A stretch of DNA of 64,000 nt, from contig OZ005696.1 of the NCBI GenBank assembly GCA_963930775.1, positions 8,672,980 through 8,736,979 of the forward strand, written 5' to 3'. The notes under the pieces are model-generated. The model was not told the DNA's origin. It searched no databases and saw nothing but the letters and a program-made list of their open reading frames with translations. Shown piece after piece: positions 11,829 to 29,094 of the stretch. Source of the stretch: Cliona cf. orientalis. Taxonomy: Eukaryota; Porifera; Demospongiae; Clionaida; Clionaidae. Each line of letters starts with the position of its first letter. The stretch's first letter is position 1. The translations under genes and the position numbers were made by a program.

Positions 11829-13868
11829 TTAAGCGGCCGTGGACGAAACAATATCGTAGTTTTGGGAGTCCAACAAATTAGTTCCTGATGTTGTGGTATC
11901 GTACTCCTTCACTCCGTAACCTGTGGCCGGGGTGGCTGCGATGAGGGGCGTGACATCGCTTAGAGCCGGTTTGCCGTTTCCCCTCAGTTTACCTCCGCCG
12001 CGTTTTTTACCACCGTTTTCGGACGCCTCGTTCTGGACGTGACGAATTCCCGATTTCGATGCCTCACTCTCCAGCAGTATTCCCAGTCGCCCCTCCAAAG
12101 CGTCCATACAGTTGCCACAGAGAGTGTTGCAGAGTTTTTCACGGATCGTAGGAGAGAGAAAGACGTAGAGAATGGCATTACCCCAGCCTTGACCACCATC
12201 ACCAATCGCCTGAAATAAAATTAATAATGATTTTATGGTACCTGGTAATCTCATAATAAGCTGGTCATAAAAATTACATGTAATGCGGACTAAAAATTTT
12301 ATTTATCAGCATTAGGTGCTATATTATATAGTACATACAATCTCACAGTAGGAAATTATTAAGAAACAGTATTATCATATGTTACATACATATATTATAC
12401 CTGTAATATGCCAAGCACAAAGAAGGCAATGTGTGTGCTTTTGGAGACACAGCCATACTTCACAGAGTCAGCCACTGCCATGGAGAAGAAGAACTGTATG
12501 GTCCCCCACATGCGAAGCAAGATGAAGATGACAGGTATTGCCAGTAGACGTGACTCCACCTGAATCATCCTCGGTTCGAGGTTAGTGTCCCTCATCTGTT
12601 TCCGAGTCTATGAGGGTGATTAGTGAGTGTGTGTATACAAAAATCACTTACACTCTCTGCTTCTCTCCCTTCCTCTGCTCCTCCCCCACCCCTCTCTCTC
12701 TCTCTCCTTTCCTCCCTCCTCCCTCTCATATCCCATCCAGCTCCCTCCCAACTGACTATGAGAAAAACAGCACACACATGGCCACAACTACATAGCCTTG
12801 GAGATCAGATAAGGCAGTTAGGCTTTTGGGTTTTGCCAGCAGTGGTCATGTGACTACTACACAATCGATCCACATATATACGTGTACCATTAGGTACAGG
12901 TGCATGTACACGAAACAGTCACAATCGCTGTAATAACAACTGAAAGTTGGGGTGTTGGGGGGCGAATAAACATGCTATTTAAGCAAATTAACTACAAAGT
13001 CCCACCAGATACAAAACAAAGGCAGTATTGTAGTAGTCACTAAAGTCATATGACTCCCACCCCAGTACCATCCAATACTATGTACCCCAGCGTGCACAAG
13101 AATAAACAAGACCAAAGGAAGGAAGGCTAGCAAACATACCTTGGCAACATGTGCCGATATGAGAATAAAGAGCACGGTCACAACAATGTATGTTAGAATC
13201 TCCCATAATTTTCCATCGAAAAGAATGATGATAATCTCAGTTGGATCCGTCTTCAAACCTTGATTCAAGTGGGTATTTTTCACGAAACACCAGTTCGAGG
13301 CAGCATAAGGTGCGTAGCCCAAATGTCTGGTAGCCACCAGAGGTATGACAATGAATAGAGGGAACCCCCAGGCAACGATGTGATAAAGGGGCATGAGTCT
13401 AGCGGCAACCTGCACTCGACGGTAGACAATGATGAGATAGAAGTAGAAGGCTAGAATGGCGGTCCAGAGGAACGAGACGAGGGAGGACCAGCTGGTGAAG
13501 GTAGCTTGGGCCTCACATATGTCCTCAAATATTTGACATTCCTTGTGCTCAGTTTTATTATAGTGCGTAAGAAAGTTTACAGAACCAACGATATAGCCTG
13601 CAGCGCTGACAAAGTCGGCGAGTGCGAGAAAAGTGATGATTTTCTGCGCTCCAGAGCGCATGTCCTTCAGCGCAAAGAAAGTGACTACTATGAGGATGGA
13701 TCCAAGACAGGAGAACCCGCTGGAGACAATGGCCACGTAGCTGGGAATAGGACCATTCTCGATACTGACGTATCCAGTATCCACACTCGTACAATTATTG
13801 TTCGTCGTAGGACATTGAGGAGGGGCAGTAGTAGTCATGACTGCAGTGACTTCTTGAATCAGCTCCAT
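11829..13868 (-). CDS. GPR157-like seven-transmembrane receptor, copy 1
   Basis: Three exons (13868-13140, 12595-12401, 12209-11829), all boundaries in phase 0, 434 residues. After a short N-terminus with a CPTTNNNC motif come seven hydrophobic segments. Family landmarks match vertebrate GPR157 and the cAMP-receptor-like GPCRs: GSILIVVTFFALKDMRS at TM1-TM2, GKLWEILTY at TM5, LLAIPVIFILLRMWGTIQF at TM6 and GDGGQGWGNAILY at TM7. A Lys/Gly-rich cytosolic tail follows. GPR157 is known as a ciliary signalling receptor in vertebrate progenitor cells; the ligand here is unknown. The start at 13868 gives the whole ectodomain. A paralogue lies head to head 142 bp away with the same intron positions. 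Confidence 0.9.
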
Positions 13869-14010
13869 CTTGAGCTTGACTGTATTAAAATCTGCAGAAC
13901 TACGTAATCAGTGCATTAGTGACGACCATTACCAGATTTCGTGCGCGTGCCCCACCCCTAACGGTAGCTGAGCAGATCAAAAGGCGTGCAACAAACAAGA
14001 AGAAAAGAAG
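13869..14010. promoter_or_regulatory. bidirectional promoter interval
   Basis: Only 142 bp separate the start codons of the two divergent GPR157-like genes, so both 5' UTRs and any core promoter elements must overlap or lie very close together. It includes a GC-richer patch around 13935-13970. No TATA box is evident. Confidence 0.6.
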
Positions 14011-16037
14011 ATGGGCTGGAGTTGGGAAGAGAACACATACTGTCCAGAGGTGCAGCAGTGCCACGATGGACTGGTGAGCTTCGACATCGGGAGGGTACCG
14101 AGCTATTTGAACCTTGTCTCCAGCAGTTTGTCGTGTCTCGGCTCAGTTTTGATCGTGTTCACATACTGCGTACTCAGAGACATGAGGACAGGAGCTCAGA
14201 CTGTCATTACGCTCTTGGCAATTGCGGATTTTTTCACCGCATTTGGCTACATAATCGGATCGTCAAATTTTATTGTCGCATTTGATTCCAAAGACAAGTC
14301 TAGGTGTGCCATATTCACAAGCATCTGTGAGGTACAGAGTTTTATCACCACTTGGTCGACCATGAGCTCCTACTGTTGGACCTGCATTCTAGCTTTCTAT
14401 TTCTTTCTCGTACTGGTCTATCAAAAGGGAAAGCTTGCAGCCAGACTAATACCACTCTACAATGTCATTGCCTGGTTGGGTCCGCTTTGCATTGTTGGGC
14501 CGATGCTAGCGCTCGGAAAACTCGGCTATGCAAAGTATGTGGCGTCGAACTGGTGCTACATCAAAGACCACAGTTCACTTCCCCTCACCAAGAACGCCGA
14601 CGTCATTTTGTGCATCCTCTTCGCAGGCAAATTCTGGGAGATCATCAGCTATGTTGTCGTGCTTGCACTCTATATCAGGATTAGATGGAAATTTGTCAAG
14701 GTCAGTAAAAATTATTTTTTCACGCTTTATTGCACACTACTCTTTGAATACAATAATTATCTTTGAGATAGGGCAAGGAATGTGAATGCATTGTTAGCCT
14801 GGTCACATGTGTTTAGATAGAATTGGGAGTGTGCACGTGACTGCTTGCTACGAAGTCTTGATAAATGTTCATGAATATTTTTGGAGAATATCTTGAGTGA
14901 AAGTGCCACAAAGTCCTTGTAGACCTATTACTACATGAATTCAGCATTATACATATATCGTCACGTGTGCACAAAAATATGTATTTGCTGTAAAAAGCTT
15001 GCATTATTTCTCTGTAAAAGTTTCTATTACTGCATAATTATTATTATAGGTCAACAAAATATTTTTTCTTCAGTCTCAAGAGATCATCGGAGAGAGTCCA
15101 GACCTCAGCCACTCCAGGCTAGCCACCAGCACAAAGACGGTGGACAAGCGACTGCTAGCCATACCAATTCTCTACATCATTCTTCGTATGTGGGGCACCC
15201 TCCAGTTCTTCTACTCTCTGGCCGTGGCTGGAACCCAGAGTCAACAACCAGGCTGCATCCCACAGATGGTCCAAGTAGGATACTTCATTTTCGGTCTTCT
15301 TCAGGTATGATGATAAAATTAATCAGCAAGTATGTGCTATAATTCTATATTAGAATTTGTGTGCTTTTGCTTGGAGGAAGGGGGGGGGGGGGTGGGTGGG
15401 GCGGAATCAGCTCAATTATAGTAACATGAGGGGTGTGCATACAATGTAATCAGATTTTGATAACCTTACAAACCCACAACCAACAAAACTTAATATTTAA
15501 ACAGTTGATCAAATCTCACCCCACCCCCTCCCCCAAAATTTTTAGTGCAATCATATTATATACCAGCCAGCAGTCTTTATCAAGTCAATCACAATAATAT
15601 TATGCAGCATGAGACTATTAATAACACAGAATATTGCTACTGACTATTAATTTCTGCATAATATTATATTACAGGCCATTGGTGATGGAGGGCAAGGATG
15701 GGGCAATGCCATCCTCTACATATTCTTCTCTCCCGTGATCCGCACACGTCTCTTCAAAGAGCCCTGCGAAGATTGCTTCTACGCCATCCAAGAAAAATTT
15801 TGCAACAGAGGAAGCTATCAAGAGGTGATGTACAACGACCAGGGAAAAACAGACAGCAGTCCCCTCATCATAGCGACAGAGGCGAGGGGCTACAAGATAC
15901 AAGAGTATAATGACACCAATTTAACCAGCACAAGTGTAGCCCCAGGCAGCTCACCCGCGCTAATCTCGAGGAGCGACAGGCATGGCATGTTCAGACCACC
16001 AATAGCCAAGAACCCAAAACTGATAAACAGTCAATGA
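14011..16037 (+). CDS. GPR157-like seven-transmembrane receptor, copy 2
   Basis: Three exons (14011-14700, 15074-15304, 15675-16037), all phase 0, 427 residues. The intron positions are the same as in the divergent neighbour, so the two are an inverted duplicate pair. Landmarks: a short ectodomain with two cysteines (CPEVQQC), GSVLIVFTYCVLRDMRTG at TM1-TM2, GKFWEIISYVVV at TM5, LLAIPILYIILRMWGTLQF at TM6 and GDGGQGWGNAILY at TM7. The C-terminal tail differs from copy 1 and ends in a Ser/Asn-rich stretch, which suggests divergent intracellular coupling or trafficking. The role is inferred to be GPCR signalling at the cell surface or cilium, by analogy with GPR157. Confidence 0.9.
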
Positions 16038-16362
16038 TCGATCTTTTGTGACAATCAAACTTTTATTGTGTGATTTTTTTTTTTTTACAATTTCCCACAG
16101 GTTTATTACATGGCCATTTCGGTGTACACCAGGGAGAAAACTTTCGCGGATCGGCATAAAAATTTCGCGGGTGATGCAGTCATATCACGCATGCGCATAT
16201 GCGCATTGCATGCTTGTTGGTAAATCTCCGTGGTAAATTATTATATCTAAGCGCCAGAAAACCACCGGGGAAAAAACCTTGCTGGTTCTATAAATATAGA
16301 CGAACATCCACGGCGTAACAGGCGCAAGGTAGTACAGGAGAAGTATTAAACATCGCTCGATC
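16038..16362. other. intergenic spacer with MITE relic
   Basis: Spacer between the second GPR157-like gene and the CARD gene. Positions 16132-16150 (GGGAGAAAACTTTCGCGGA) match the terminal motif of the element at 22062-22255, and ATTTCGCGGG follows downstream. This looks like a decayed copy or solo end of that family. The rest should hold the CARD gene promoter. Confidence 0.55.
16289..16296 (+). promoter_or_regulatory. candidate TATA box of the CARD gene
   Basis: TATAAATA about 67 bp upstream of the ATG at 16363, a plausible core promoter position if the 5' UTR is short. It rests on the motif alone, and AT-rich DNA gives chance matches. Confidence 0.35.
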
Positions 16363-17364
16363 ATGGATTACACTTGGAGTTTGCTGAGATTTCTAAAACT
16401 AACTCTAGTCGTTACGTCCATTTACTGGTGCGTCCTCCTGTCGGTTCTCGTCTTTCTGCTCCTCGGGCAGTGCTCGAGTCAGCGGTCGAGTGGCGCCGAT
16501 TCAACCTCGGATGCCCAGGGAGGTCTGCTCACGGTCGTTTTTGTGATAATTCTGAGCGTGTGTGGAGGAGCTTTGGTTACTCTCTTAGTGGCGTTTCACC
16601 TGCTCTCTCAACACTACTGCAAAGATTCAGGTAAAATCATCATTTATTTTCCTATAGGCCAGGCTAGCATATTGAAACCTAAAGTAAACGGCACTATAAA
16701 TGACAACACTGAAAACCCACGTGCACAATCATTGCATTTCTGAGCTGCAGCGTCCCATATGCGTGATGTCTCACTCGTATGCAATAATTAATTCGCTGTA
16801 CCAGCACGAGAACATTAAAGCACATGTTGAATATAATATTATGCTCCAAATATTCTAAATATAGCTGTTGGTGACATAATCATAAACTTTTGTTGCACTA
16901 TTTTTAATACAGCTTGCATAAACTACTGATCCCCTCCACCCCTCAAAAATATCACATCACATGCTGAAACTTCTTGGATCGATGTTTACTTTTAATTTTT
17001 TTTTTACTCGTGCACGTTATCGGTTTTTTTTACAGAACACCAAAGCCCCAATCACAAACCAGCTTACAATCACACGGAGTGGGGCGAACTCACTACCCCT
17101 CTGACAATCTTCAACCCACACTTCCAGCGATACGCCAACCTCGATACCCTGGTCCCTCTCCTCTGTGAAAGACGTCTGCTGCAGGCCCCAGAGGTGGAGC
17201 ATCTCGTAGAACACAACCAACGGTCAACGCAAATATCATGCCTCCTGGCGATGTTGGATAGGAAAGGGCCAGCTGGAGTGGCCGCAATTATCGACTGTCT
17301 GAAACGGGATGAATCACACCTCGGTCATCAAGATCTGGCATCGATACTCGAACAGAATTACTGA
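16363..17364 (+). CDS. membrane-anchored CARD-domain protein
   Basis: Two exons (16363-16630, 17036-17364; phase 1) encode 198 residues. Two strong hydrophobic segments lie at about 11-35 and 53-82, separated by a short Ser-rich loop, so the N- and C-termini should be on the same, probably cytosolic, side. A linker of about 40 residues leads to a C-terminal death-fold domain (about 125-198). Its features point to CARD: VPLLCERRLL helix, LLAMLDRKGP turn, IIDCLKR helix, then HLGHQDLASILEQ. CARDs form homotypic filaments in apoptosis and innate immune signalling, so this protein could be a membrane-tethered adaptor or seed. I do not recognise the exact architecture. A different death-fold class such as DED or DD is the main alternative. 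Confidence 0.8.
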
Positions 17365-17721
17365 TCAATAAAATTTAATAATAATATCACGAGGATATTA
17401 GGTTTATTTTTCAATTCAAATGACCCACTGTGGTCGTCATTTTCATGGTGTGGACCAAGATAGCAGCATCAATGTGGGATGATCAATATTTATGTTTGCC
17501 TCCTTGGAGAGCAGGTTACTCATTCAGTGCACTGCCAGTAGTAGTGTACACCGATCTCTTTTTGTACCCATCTTTTTATTCTCAAGTATATATTATTTTT
17601 GACCACCTTTTATTTATGGTCATCATTTTTAAACTACATGTAAAGATGAAAAATTAATTTTAGTGAACAGTAGAAAGAATACGAGAAAGAATGAACGAGG
17701 GTATGTTCTTACGAGATTAGT
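17365..17721. other. convergent intergenic spacer
   Basis: The 3' ends of the CARD gene (+) and WDR70 (-) face each other here. AATAAA at about 17369-17374 lies a few bases after the CARD stop codon and is a plausible polyadenylation signal. No gene is seen. Confidence 0.55.
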
Positions 17722-20700
17722 TTATTTCTCTTCATCGCTGTCCTCCTCCTCCTGATAGATGACCTTAGGCTGAGTACTGTGTATATAAAAATAATTAGTA
17801 GGTAGTAAACAAGACTAGTATAGAGGGTCATGTGAATAATGTGTGCTCTAAACTGGCAATCAAAATGGTCCAATATTATTATACAATGTCATGTATGTCA
17901 CAGCTGGGAGGACATGATCAACGTGTGATCATTCGTCTGCTGAGTAGCACTAATGATTATTAAAGGTCATAACACACTGTTCGGTGGCCCTCCCCTATAA
18001 GGCTGACACTAAATAATATAGGATATTGTGTGTAATCAGGGTACCATTTAAATCCTAGCAAGGAGGAGTCATGTTTAAATGATTATAATCTAATATGTAC
18101 CACTAATAGGACCATATTAGGGAACATCAACTGCTCTACCACGATCCTTGCACATGTGCTATTGGCAATATAGCTGATGCAAGAGTACACATTACTCTTG
18201 ATAGATACATTCTCAGCATTCACACACCATGCACAGGTGCATGCGGCATCATCTCCAGGCCCAATTTCCCAGCTTTTCTAATGTTACAGTGAAAACTGAA
18301 AAGTTTATGAACGGCCACTGGGGACGAGACTAATACAGGAGGTCATTCTCAGCCGTCAACCAATCACATTAGCTTTCAATGCCAACTCCTGTCCAGATAC
18401 ATAATCAGATAGCCAGTTACATGTACCGTAAATTGCGAATATTTCGTGTGTAAAATATTTCATGCGATAATTTTTCGCGTTAAACAATTTTCAGACAAAC
18501 AGCCCTGTACCGCACTGTCATTAATGTTGAGTATGTCTTTTATGTGTTTAATTTTCGCACAAGCCATGCTGTCCGAAAATATTTTAACATCAAAATATTC
18601 ACAATTTATGGTACTGGTATTAAATTTTAGTGGGAGGATCCCTCCATACCTGTTGTAGGCTGGTGCCACCCAGTAAGGGTTCTCAGCTGCTGCCTTAGCA
18701 TACTTGAGCAGAGCTTCTCGAGGATCAACGTCTTTGTCTGTCACCTTCTCCAGTGCTGCTATCTTCCTCACGTAGGATCCGATCGAGCTGCCTACGCCCA
18801 CTCTCCCCCCGGCCCCCTTGTTAGCCAGCGGGGGCTCGGGCTTACGGGAGAGTACGGGGTCGGCTCTCGCCTTCTCTCTCTTTCGCTTCAAGCTCCTCCC
18901 TTGCTCGCTTTGGAATAACGGTAGGGCATGTGCTGAACACCAATAGAGTCAGCTGTAAATAATTATCACAGAGCTACAACAATATTACGCATATATACTT
19001 ACGGGTATAAATGGGAGCATTGAGGGAGACCTCAAACATATCCTTGTTTCTTTTCTTCTTCACAACACACAACTTGGCACCTCTGTAAACAATCATACAT
19101 AATACAACTGCACACAATAACCTCATTCACAGCCTAAAAATGGAAGGTGCACTTTTTTTCCACAATTAACATACCTCAAACTGTACTTTGGACTGAAGTA
19201 GACCTTTGCCTTCCCATCGCTGCAACCAACGATGATCTGATTAAGCTTCGGATGCCACAAGCATCTTGTCACACTCTGCAGGAGAGAGAATAGAAATATT
19301 TTTCAAGTTGTGGGAATAGACAAATACTGGAATTGTTGTAATAGATGTAAAGCTTTCAGCAAACTTACAGCGTCAGAAACAGCCACCTGGTAGACCTGCT
19401 CCAGCTGTCTGTTGAAGAACACCAGCTTACCCTTGCCCTGGAAAGAAGTACATGCACATTGATCATTATCACTCCAAGGGTGTTCACAATATTATCGAGA
19501 GGGTTTCACTCTATTATTGTGTCATCTCATTACCTCACCCTTTTTCACCGACACTCCTGTCATAATGGTCTGTTCGTCTGGGCTGAAGACACAGTCTGTC
19601 CCGGCAAACATGTTATCCAATCCGGTGACAACATTCACTGGTCTCTTGAATGACCTGATGTCCCACAGCTTGAGAGTATCATCACCTGCATAGTTAAAAT
19701 TAAAATTATAGTTGTTTGTCCATCCCTCTTGATCTGTACACAATAGGAGGTCAGCGAAAATATCTAAATTTAATTATCTCACCTCCTCTTGAGATGAGCG
19801 TCTGGTTGTCGTGAGCAAAGCAGAGACACGATGTCTCACTGCCCTGCTGATGCGCTCCATAGTGCTGCATCGATGACCTCATCTGGAAAAAAAGGAAGGA
19901 GGGTGGTAAAAAATAATACTATTCCACATGTACCTTTAAAATTTATATTTCTGTGACTAACATAAGGTCCAGCACTCTTCCAGAGCTGAATGCTACCATC
20001 CAGCATAGCTCCAGCGATAAACTTGCCATCCTTGGTGAAGGCGCACGTGCTCACTGCACTTCTTCTACCTGATAACACAATCATAGTGAGTCATGTGACT
20101 ACTGTACATGTTGCTAGGTATAACTGTAAGATGCTTTGACGTACCGTTCTTGTCCCTTCCCTTGATCACATGCAGTTGCTTCTTGGGCTTATATGCATCC
20201 CAGATTCTCAGAGTGCTGTGTGAAGTGTGGATCATAGCATCAACACAGACTATGAATGAATAAGAATTGAAGGCCTCCATCTCTTGATATTATGAAGCTA
20301 AATGAATATTGTGCTTACCAATCATTTGAACAGGTTAGAAATTGCTCCTTTATCTTGGGGTGCCAGCAAGCACAGTTTAACATTGAAATATGACCCTATA
20401 CAATAATTATTAGTAAATTAATGATAATGGTAGCTTTCATAAGAATTTATTTCGATACGTACATCAGTATTGGCCATATCTGCTATGTACTGCCATCCCT
20501 TGGGGCACTCCATCAGAACATGACCATCACGATCCATCACTTTGGCCTGCATGTGCAAAGAATAACATTATTGTTAATATCTTGCTGATTAAGCAGTCTT
20601 TAATATCATCTGATGTGCCGAATTATCATGTATCATATCATGCGTACATACCTGAGCGCTACCAGACGCAACTAAAATGGAGTCACCAGTCGTGCTGTAC

Positions 20701-21903
20701 TGTAGTGAACAAATCTGATGGCTGTGGGGGGAGGGAGGGAGGGGGGTGGTAAAAAAAAAGTAAAGAGTCAACTTCATTTATCATTCCTATCTCCCTCTCT
20801 CTCTGAATTGAGCCACACACTCACCTCTGACATGGCTGGATGGTTCTGAACGATCGAAAAGACGAGTCCATACCAGCAAAATCCCAAAACTTGACCTCAT
20901 AGTCGTAGCCCCCGGTGACTACTCGAGCTCCGGATGGATCCAGGCCCAGAGCCGAGACTGGCTTCATACCATGATCAAGGCTAATCTCATGGGATATAGG
21001 AAACTTCTTCTCAAATTCCTGCAAGGTGCATATCGTATATTATAACTGTAACTAGTTGATCATGCTCACCGTGCATGTGACTATCATAATCTAAATATAA
21101 CATGTACACTTGAAGCTAGGAAATTTTTTCTTTAACGCTCTTAGTGGCACTTACATCACCTTCTTCCTCCTCCTCCTCTTCTGGCTCCTCCCCCTCCAGC
21201 CCCTCCTCCTCATTACTGTGCTCCACACTACCACTAGGACCAGCCTCAGACTCCTGCACAAGAATAGTATGACAAATTTTAAACCATGTGCATACAGTAA
21301 TACCTATATACATTGTACATGTATGCTGAATTAATATCATGCTCTCTTTACTACATTGTATCCAGGTGGGAGGGGTGGGCCTATGACATCATCACTGTCG
21401 TCTGGCTGTCCGTGATCACGTTCCCCTCCACCAGTCTCACTCTCCACATCCACACCTTCACCCATACCCTCAAGCTTCTTCTTCACTGGAAACAGATATG
21501 AAAATTAACTGGCAATAGGGTACTAATCCCAAACCTATTAAAGGGGTAAAGATCCCTCCCATCGTCTGCTCAGGCAAACCTAATCCAAGCAAAGGCAGAG
21601 TGGCCATGCCACTTGTGCAAAGTCTATCAATAGGCTATATTATATTATACTGAGGACCATAAAATGAGCATCAGCCCTATTTTTGCAACCTAAGAAGTAG
21701 GCTGGGAACAGGTTATGTATATAGGAGGGTCTGATCAGGCATGCAAGAGTAAGACAGCACGCACCTGTGACCTGCTGAGAGTACTCTCTGGCTGTTCTTC
21801 TCGTCTCCTCAAACATCTTCTCCAGATCAAACTTCATGGCGGTCTTCCGACCTCCAAAGCCAGAGAATCCCATTACCTTCTGAAGCTCACCATCTTCACT
21901 CAT
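17722..21903 (-). CDS. WDR70: WDR70, WD40-repeat protein
   Basis: Sixteen phase-consistent exons: 21903-21765, 21485-21355, 21253-21155, 21018-20825, 20721-20652, 20546-20463, 20395-20319, 20215-20145, 20068-19962, 19882-19783, 19685-19534, 19437-19369, 19275-19175, 19082-19003, 18932-18650, 17776-17722. The product is 603 residues (human about 654). The N-terminus MGFSGFGG is followed by an acidic segment and the hallmark IGPPLPP, then a WD40 propeller (for example GGYDYEVKFWDF, SNDCTLRIWD, GGDDTLKLWD). The C-terminal part is very close to vertebrate WDR70: RCLWHPKLNQI, GAKLCVVK, TPHALPLF, ENPYWVAPAY and TQPK. In other organisms WDR70 works with the CUL4-DDB1 ligase in histone H2B ubiquitination and DNA-break resection. 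It is single copy and likely nuclear. Its 5' end faces CLC copy A across 360 bp. Confidence 0.96.
18426..18611. mobile_element. MITE-like element in WDR70 intron
   Basis: The ends are inverted (CCGTAAATTGCGAATATTT on the left; CCATAAATTGTGAATATTT for the reverse complement of the right) and flanked by TA (18424-18425, 18612-18613). It is about 186 bp with no coding capacity. It sits in the last WDR70 intron, ending 38 bp from the exon 15 donor. The TA target and short size suggest a Tc1/mariner-type MITE. Confidence 0.8.
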
Positions 21904-22263
21904 CTTGATTCCTATTTCCAGTCTATGATTCTATTTAGTACACACCATAACAAAGTTCATAGGTCACTATCCGCCATTTCGCGAAAATATTAAATTTTTG
22001 CGCCCATAATCTGGTACGGGGTCTCCAAGCAAGCGATACGCCTTCTCGATCTCAATCGACAGCGTATAGCGGGAAATTTTCGAGGGAGAAAACTTTCGCG
22101 GATCCGTAGGAAAGGAGCATTTCGCGGAGAAAACTTTCGCGGAATGCATAATGGGTGTGTCATGCCTAGAATTTCGTGGAGAAAACTTTCGCGGATGGCT
22201 GAAAAATAGCGAAATTCGTGAAAGTTTTCTCCCTCAAAAGTTTCCCGCTATACGGTACTAGCC
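21904..22263. promoter_or_regulatory. shared 5' region of WDR70 and CLC copy A
   Basis: The start codons of WDR70 (-) and CLC copy A (+) are 360 bp apart and divergent, so the promoters must share this interval. More than half of it is occupied by the inverted-repeat element at 22062-22255, which ends 8 bp before the copy A ATG. Confidence 0.6.
22062..22255. mobile_element. MITE-like element in a bidirectional promoter
   Basis: Terminal inverted repeats of about 35 bp: left CGTATAGCGGGAAATTTTCG..., right (reversed) CCGTATAGCGGGAAACTTTT..., both followed by GAGGGAGAAAACTTTC. Internal copies of GGAGAAAACTTTCGCGGA repeat in both orientations, so the whole element could fold on itself. There is no coding capacity. 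The same motif occurs once at 16132-16150. Confidence 0.78.
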
Positions 22264-27693
<5,430 letters not shown>

Positions 27694-27850
27694 TTCTAGG
27701 GATCTTGTGTGAGTGCAGTATGCCTGGTAATTTTTATCATTTTTATGAAAGTAATGGTATCAGAGTATTGTCAATATTTGAAAGATTAAACTCTGGATAC
27801 ATAGCATCCCACATACTGCCTCTGATGGCTATTGGAGTGCTGCATATAGG

Positions 27851-29094
27851 TAGGGTCCGCAAAGTGAAAATTCGACCTCTGAATTTCGGACAAATTACAA
27901 CCGGTGCATCAAGGGCTCACCGGTACTTAATCAACCGCACCCCAATCCCCGTCCTTAGTGCTTCCTTTGGGGGAGAATTGCAACGATTTGCCACCAATCC
28001 GAGATTGAAGTGGGCGTGGTCATGGGACGGCGCAACACAAACTTATTCTAATTAAGCCAGCAGCTAGCCTAGGTACTAGCGCTGCAAATGCGCCCCTGTG
28101 TACCAGCAAAGCCCTTCGTTTCTGGTGCTGGTAGGGCTGTTTTATCTGTAGGTAAGTGAGAAATGGAGAGATTTGGGGGCATTGCGGTTAAATGGGTGTG
28201 GCCTTGCGATCCCTACCACTTGCGATTTATGGGATATGGTCCACACATTGCATGTAGTGGATGAAATGAGATTCAGTGAACCCTTGCCATCTGGCTGGGA
28301 GCACTCTAGTTCTGTCTATTGATAGCGATGTCAAACAACATTGAAACCTTAGAAATGCATTTCACTCTTGCATCTCACAGAACCGAAAATTTCTGCAGAT
28401 CATTTTGGTGAAATTTTTATCTTTATATCTTGTTCCTGAGTGAAGTTATGATGTAAAGTATGTGTTGAAGTCTCATAACTGGCCTTGTCAGTTCTTTATA
28501 GGAGTCCCTGCTGTTGGTGTTCTGTGATAAAATTCCAGATTTCATTGTAAACTTTGCGTCATAACTTCACTCAGGAAGAAGATATGAAGATGAAACTTTC
28601 ACCAAAATGATCTGCAGAAGTTTTCGGTTCTGTGAGATGTGAGTGAAGTGCATTTCTAAGGTTTCAATGTTGGTTAGACATCGCTATCAATAGACAGAAC
28701 TAGAGTGCTCCCAGCCAGATGGCAAGGGTTCACCGAATCTCATCTCATCTGCTACAACGCCCCCAGATCTCTCCATTTCTCACTTACCTACAGATAAAAC
28801 AGCCCTGCCAGCACCGAAAACGAAGGGCTTTGCTGGTTCACAGGGGCGCATTTGTAGCGCTAGTACCTAGGCTAGGTGCTCGCTTAATTAGAACAAATTT
28901 ATGGTGTGTCACAAGTTGTCTCGTGACCACGCCCACTTTATTCTCAGATCGGCGGCAAATCACGCAATTCTCCCTCAAAGAAAGATGTAAGGAGGGGATT
29001 TGGGGTGCAGCTGATTAAGTACCGATGAGCTCTTGATGCGCCAATTATAATTTATCCGAAATTCGGAGGTCAAATTTTCACCTTGCGGACCCTA
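27851..29094. mobile_element. 1.24 kb foldback transposon with long inverted arms
   Basis: The ends are exact inverted partners starting TAGGGTCCGCAA, and inverted similarity continues inward for roughly 600 bp per arm, leaving a small centre near 28490-28540. For example ACTAGAGTGCTCCCAGCCAG (28687-28706) has its reverse complement in the left arm near 28290-28310. The direct repeat ATATAGG flanks both sides (27844-27850, 29095-29101) and extends to ATATAGGTA by overlap with the element end. No transposase is visible. TAGGG termini fit hAT, while long inverted arms also fit Mutator-like foldback elements. It fills most of the spacer between CLC copies A and B. Confidence 0.9.

Noticed and set aside
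27705-29018. Open frames within the 27.8-29.1 kb interval
   Set aside because: They lie within the foldback element, read across its inverted arms and match no transposase or other family.
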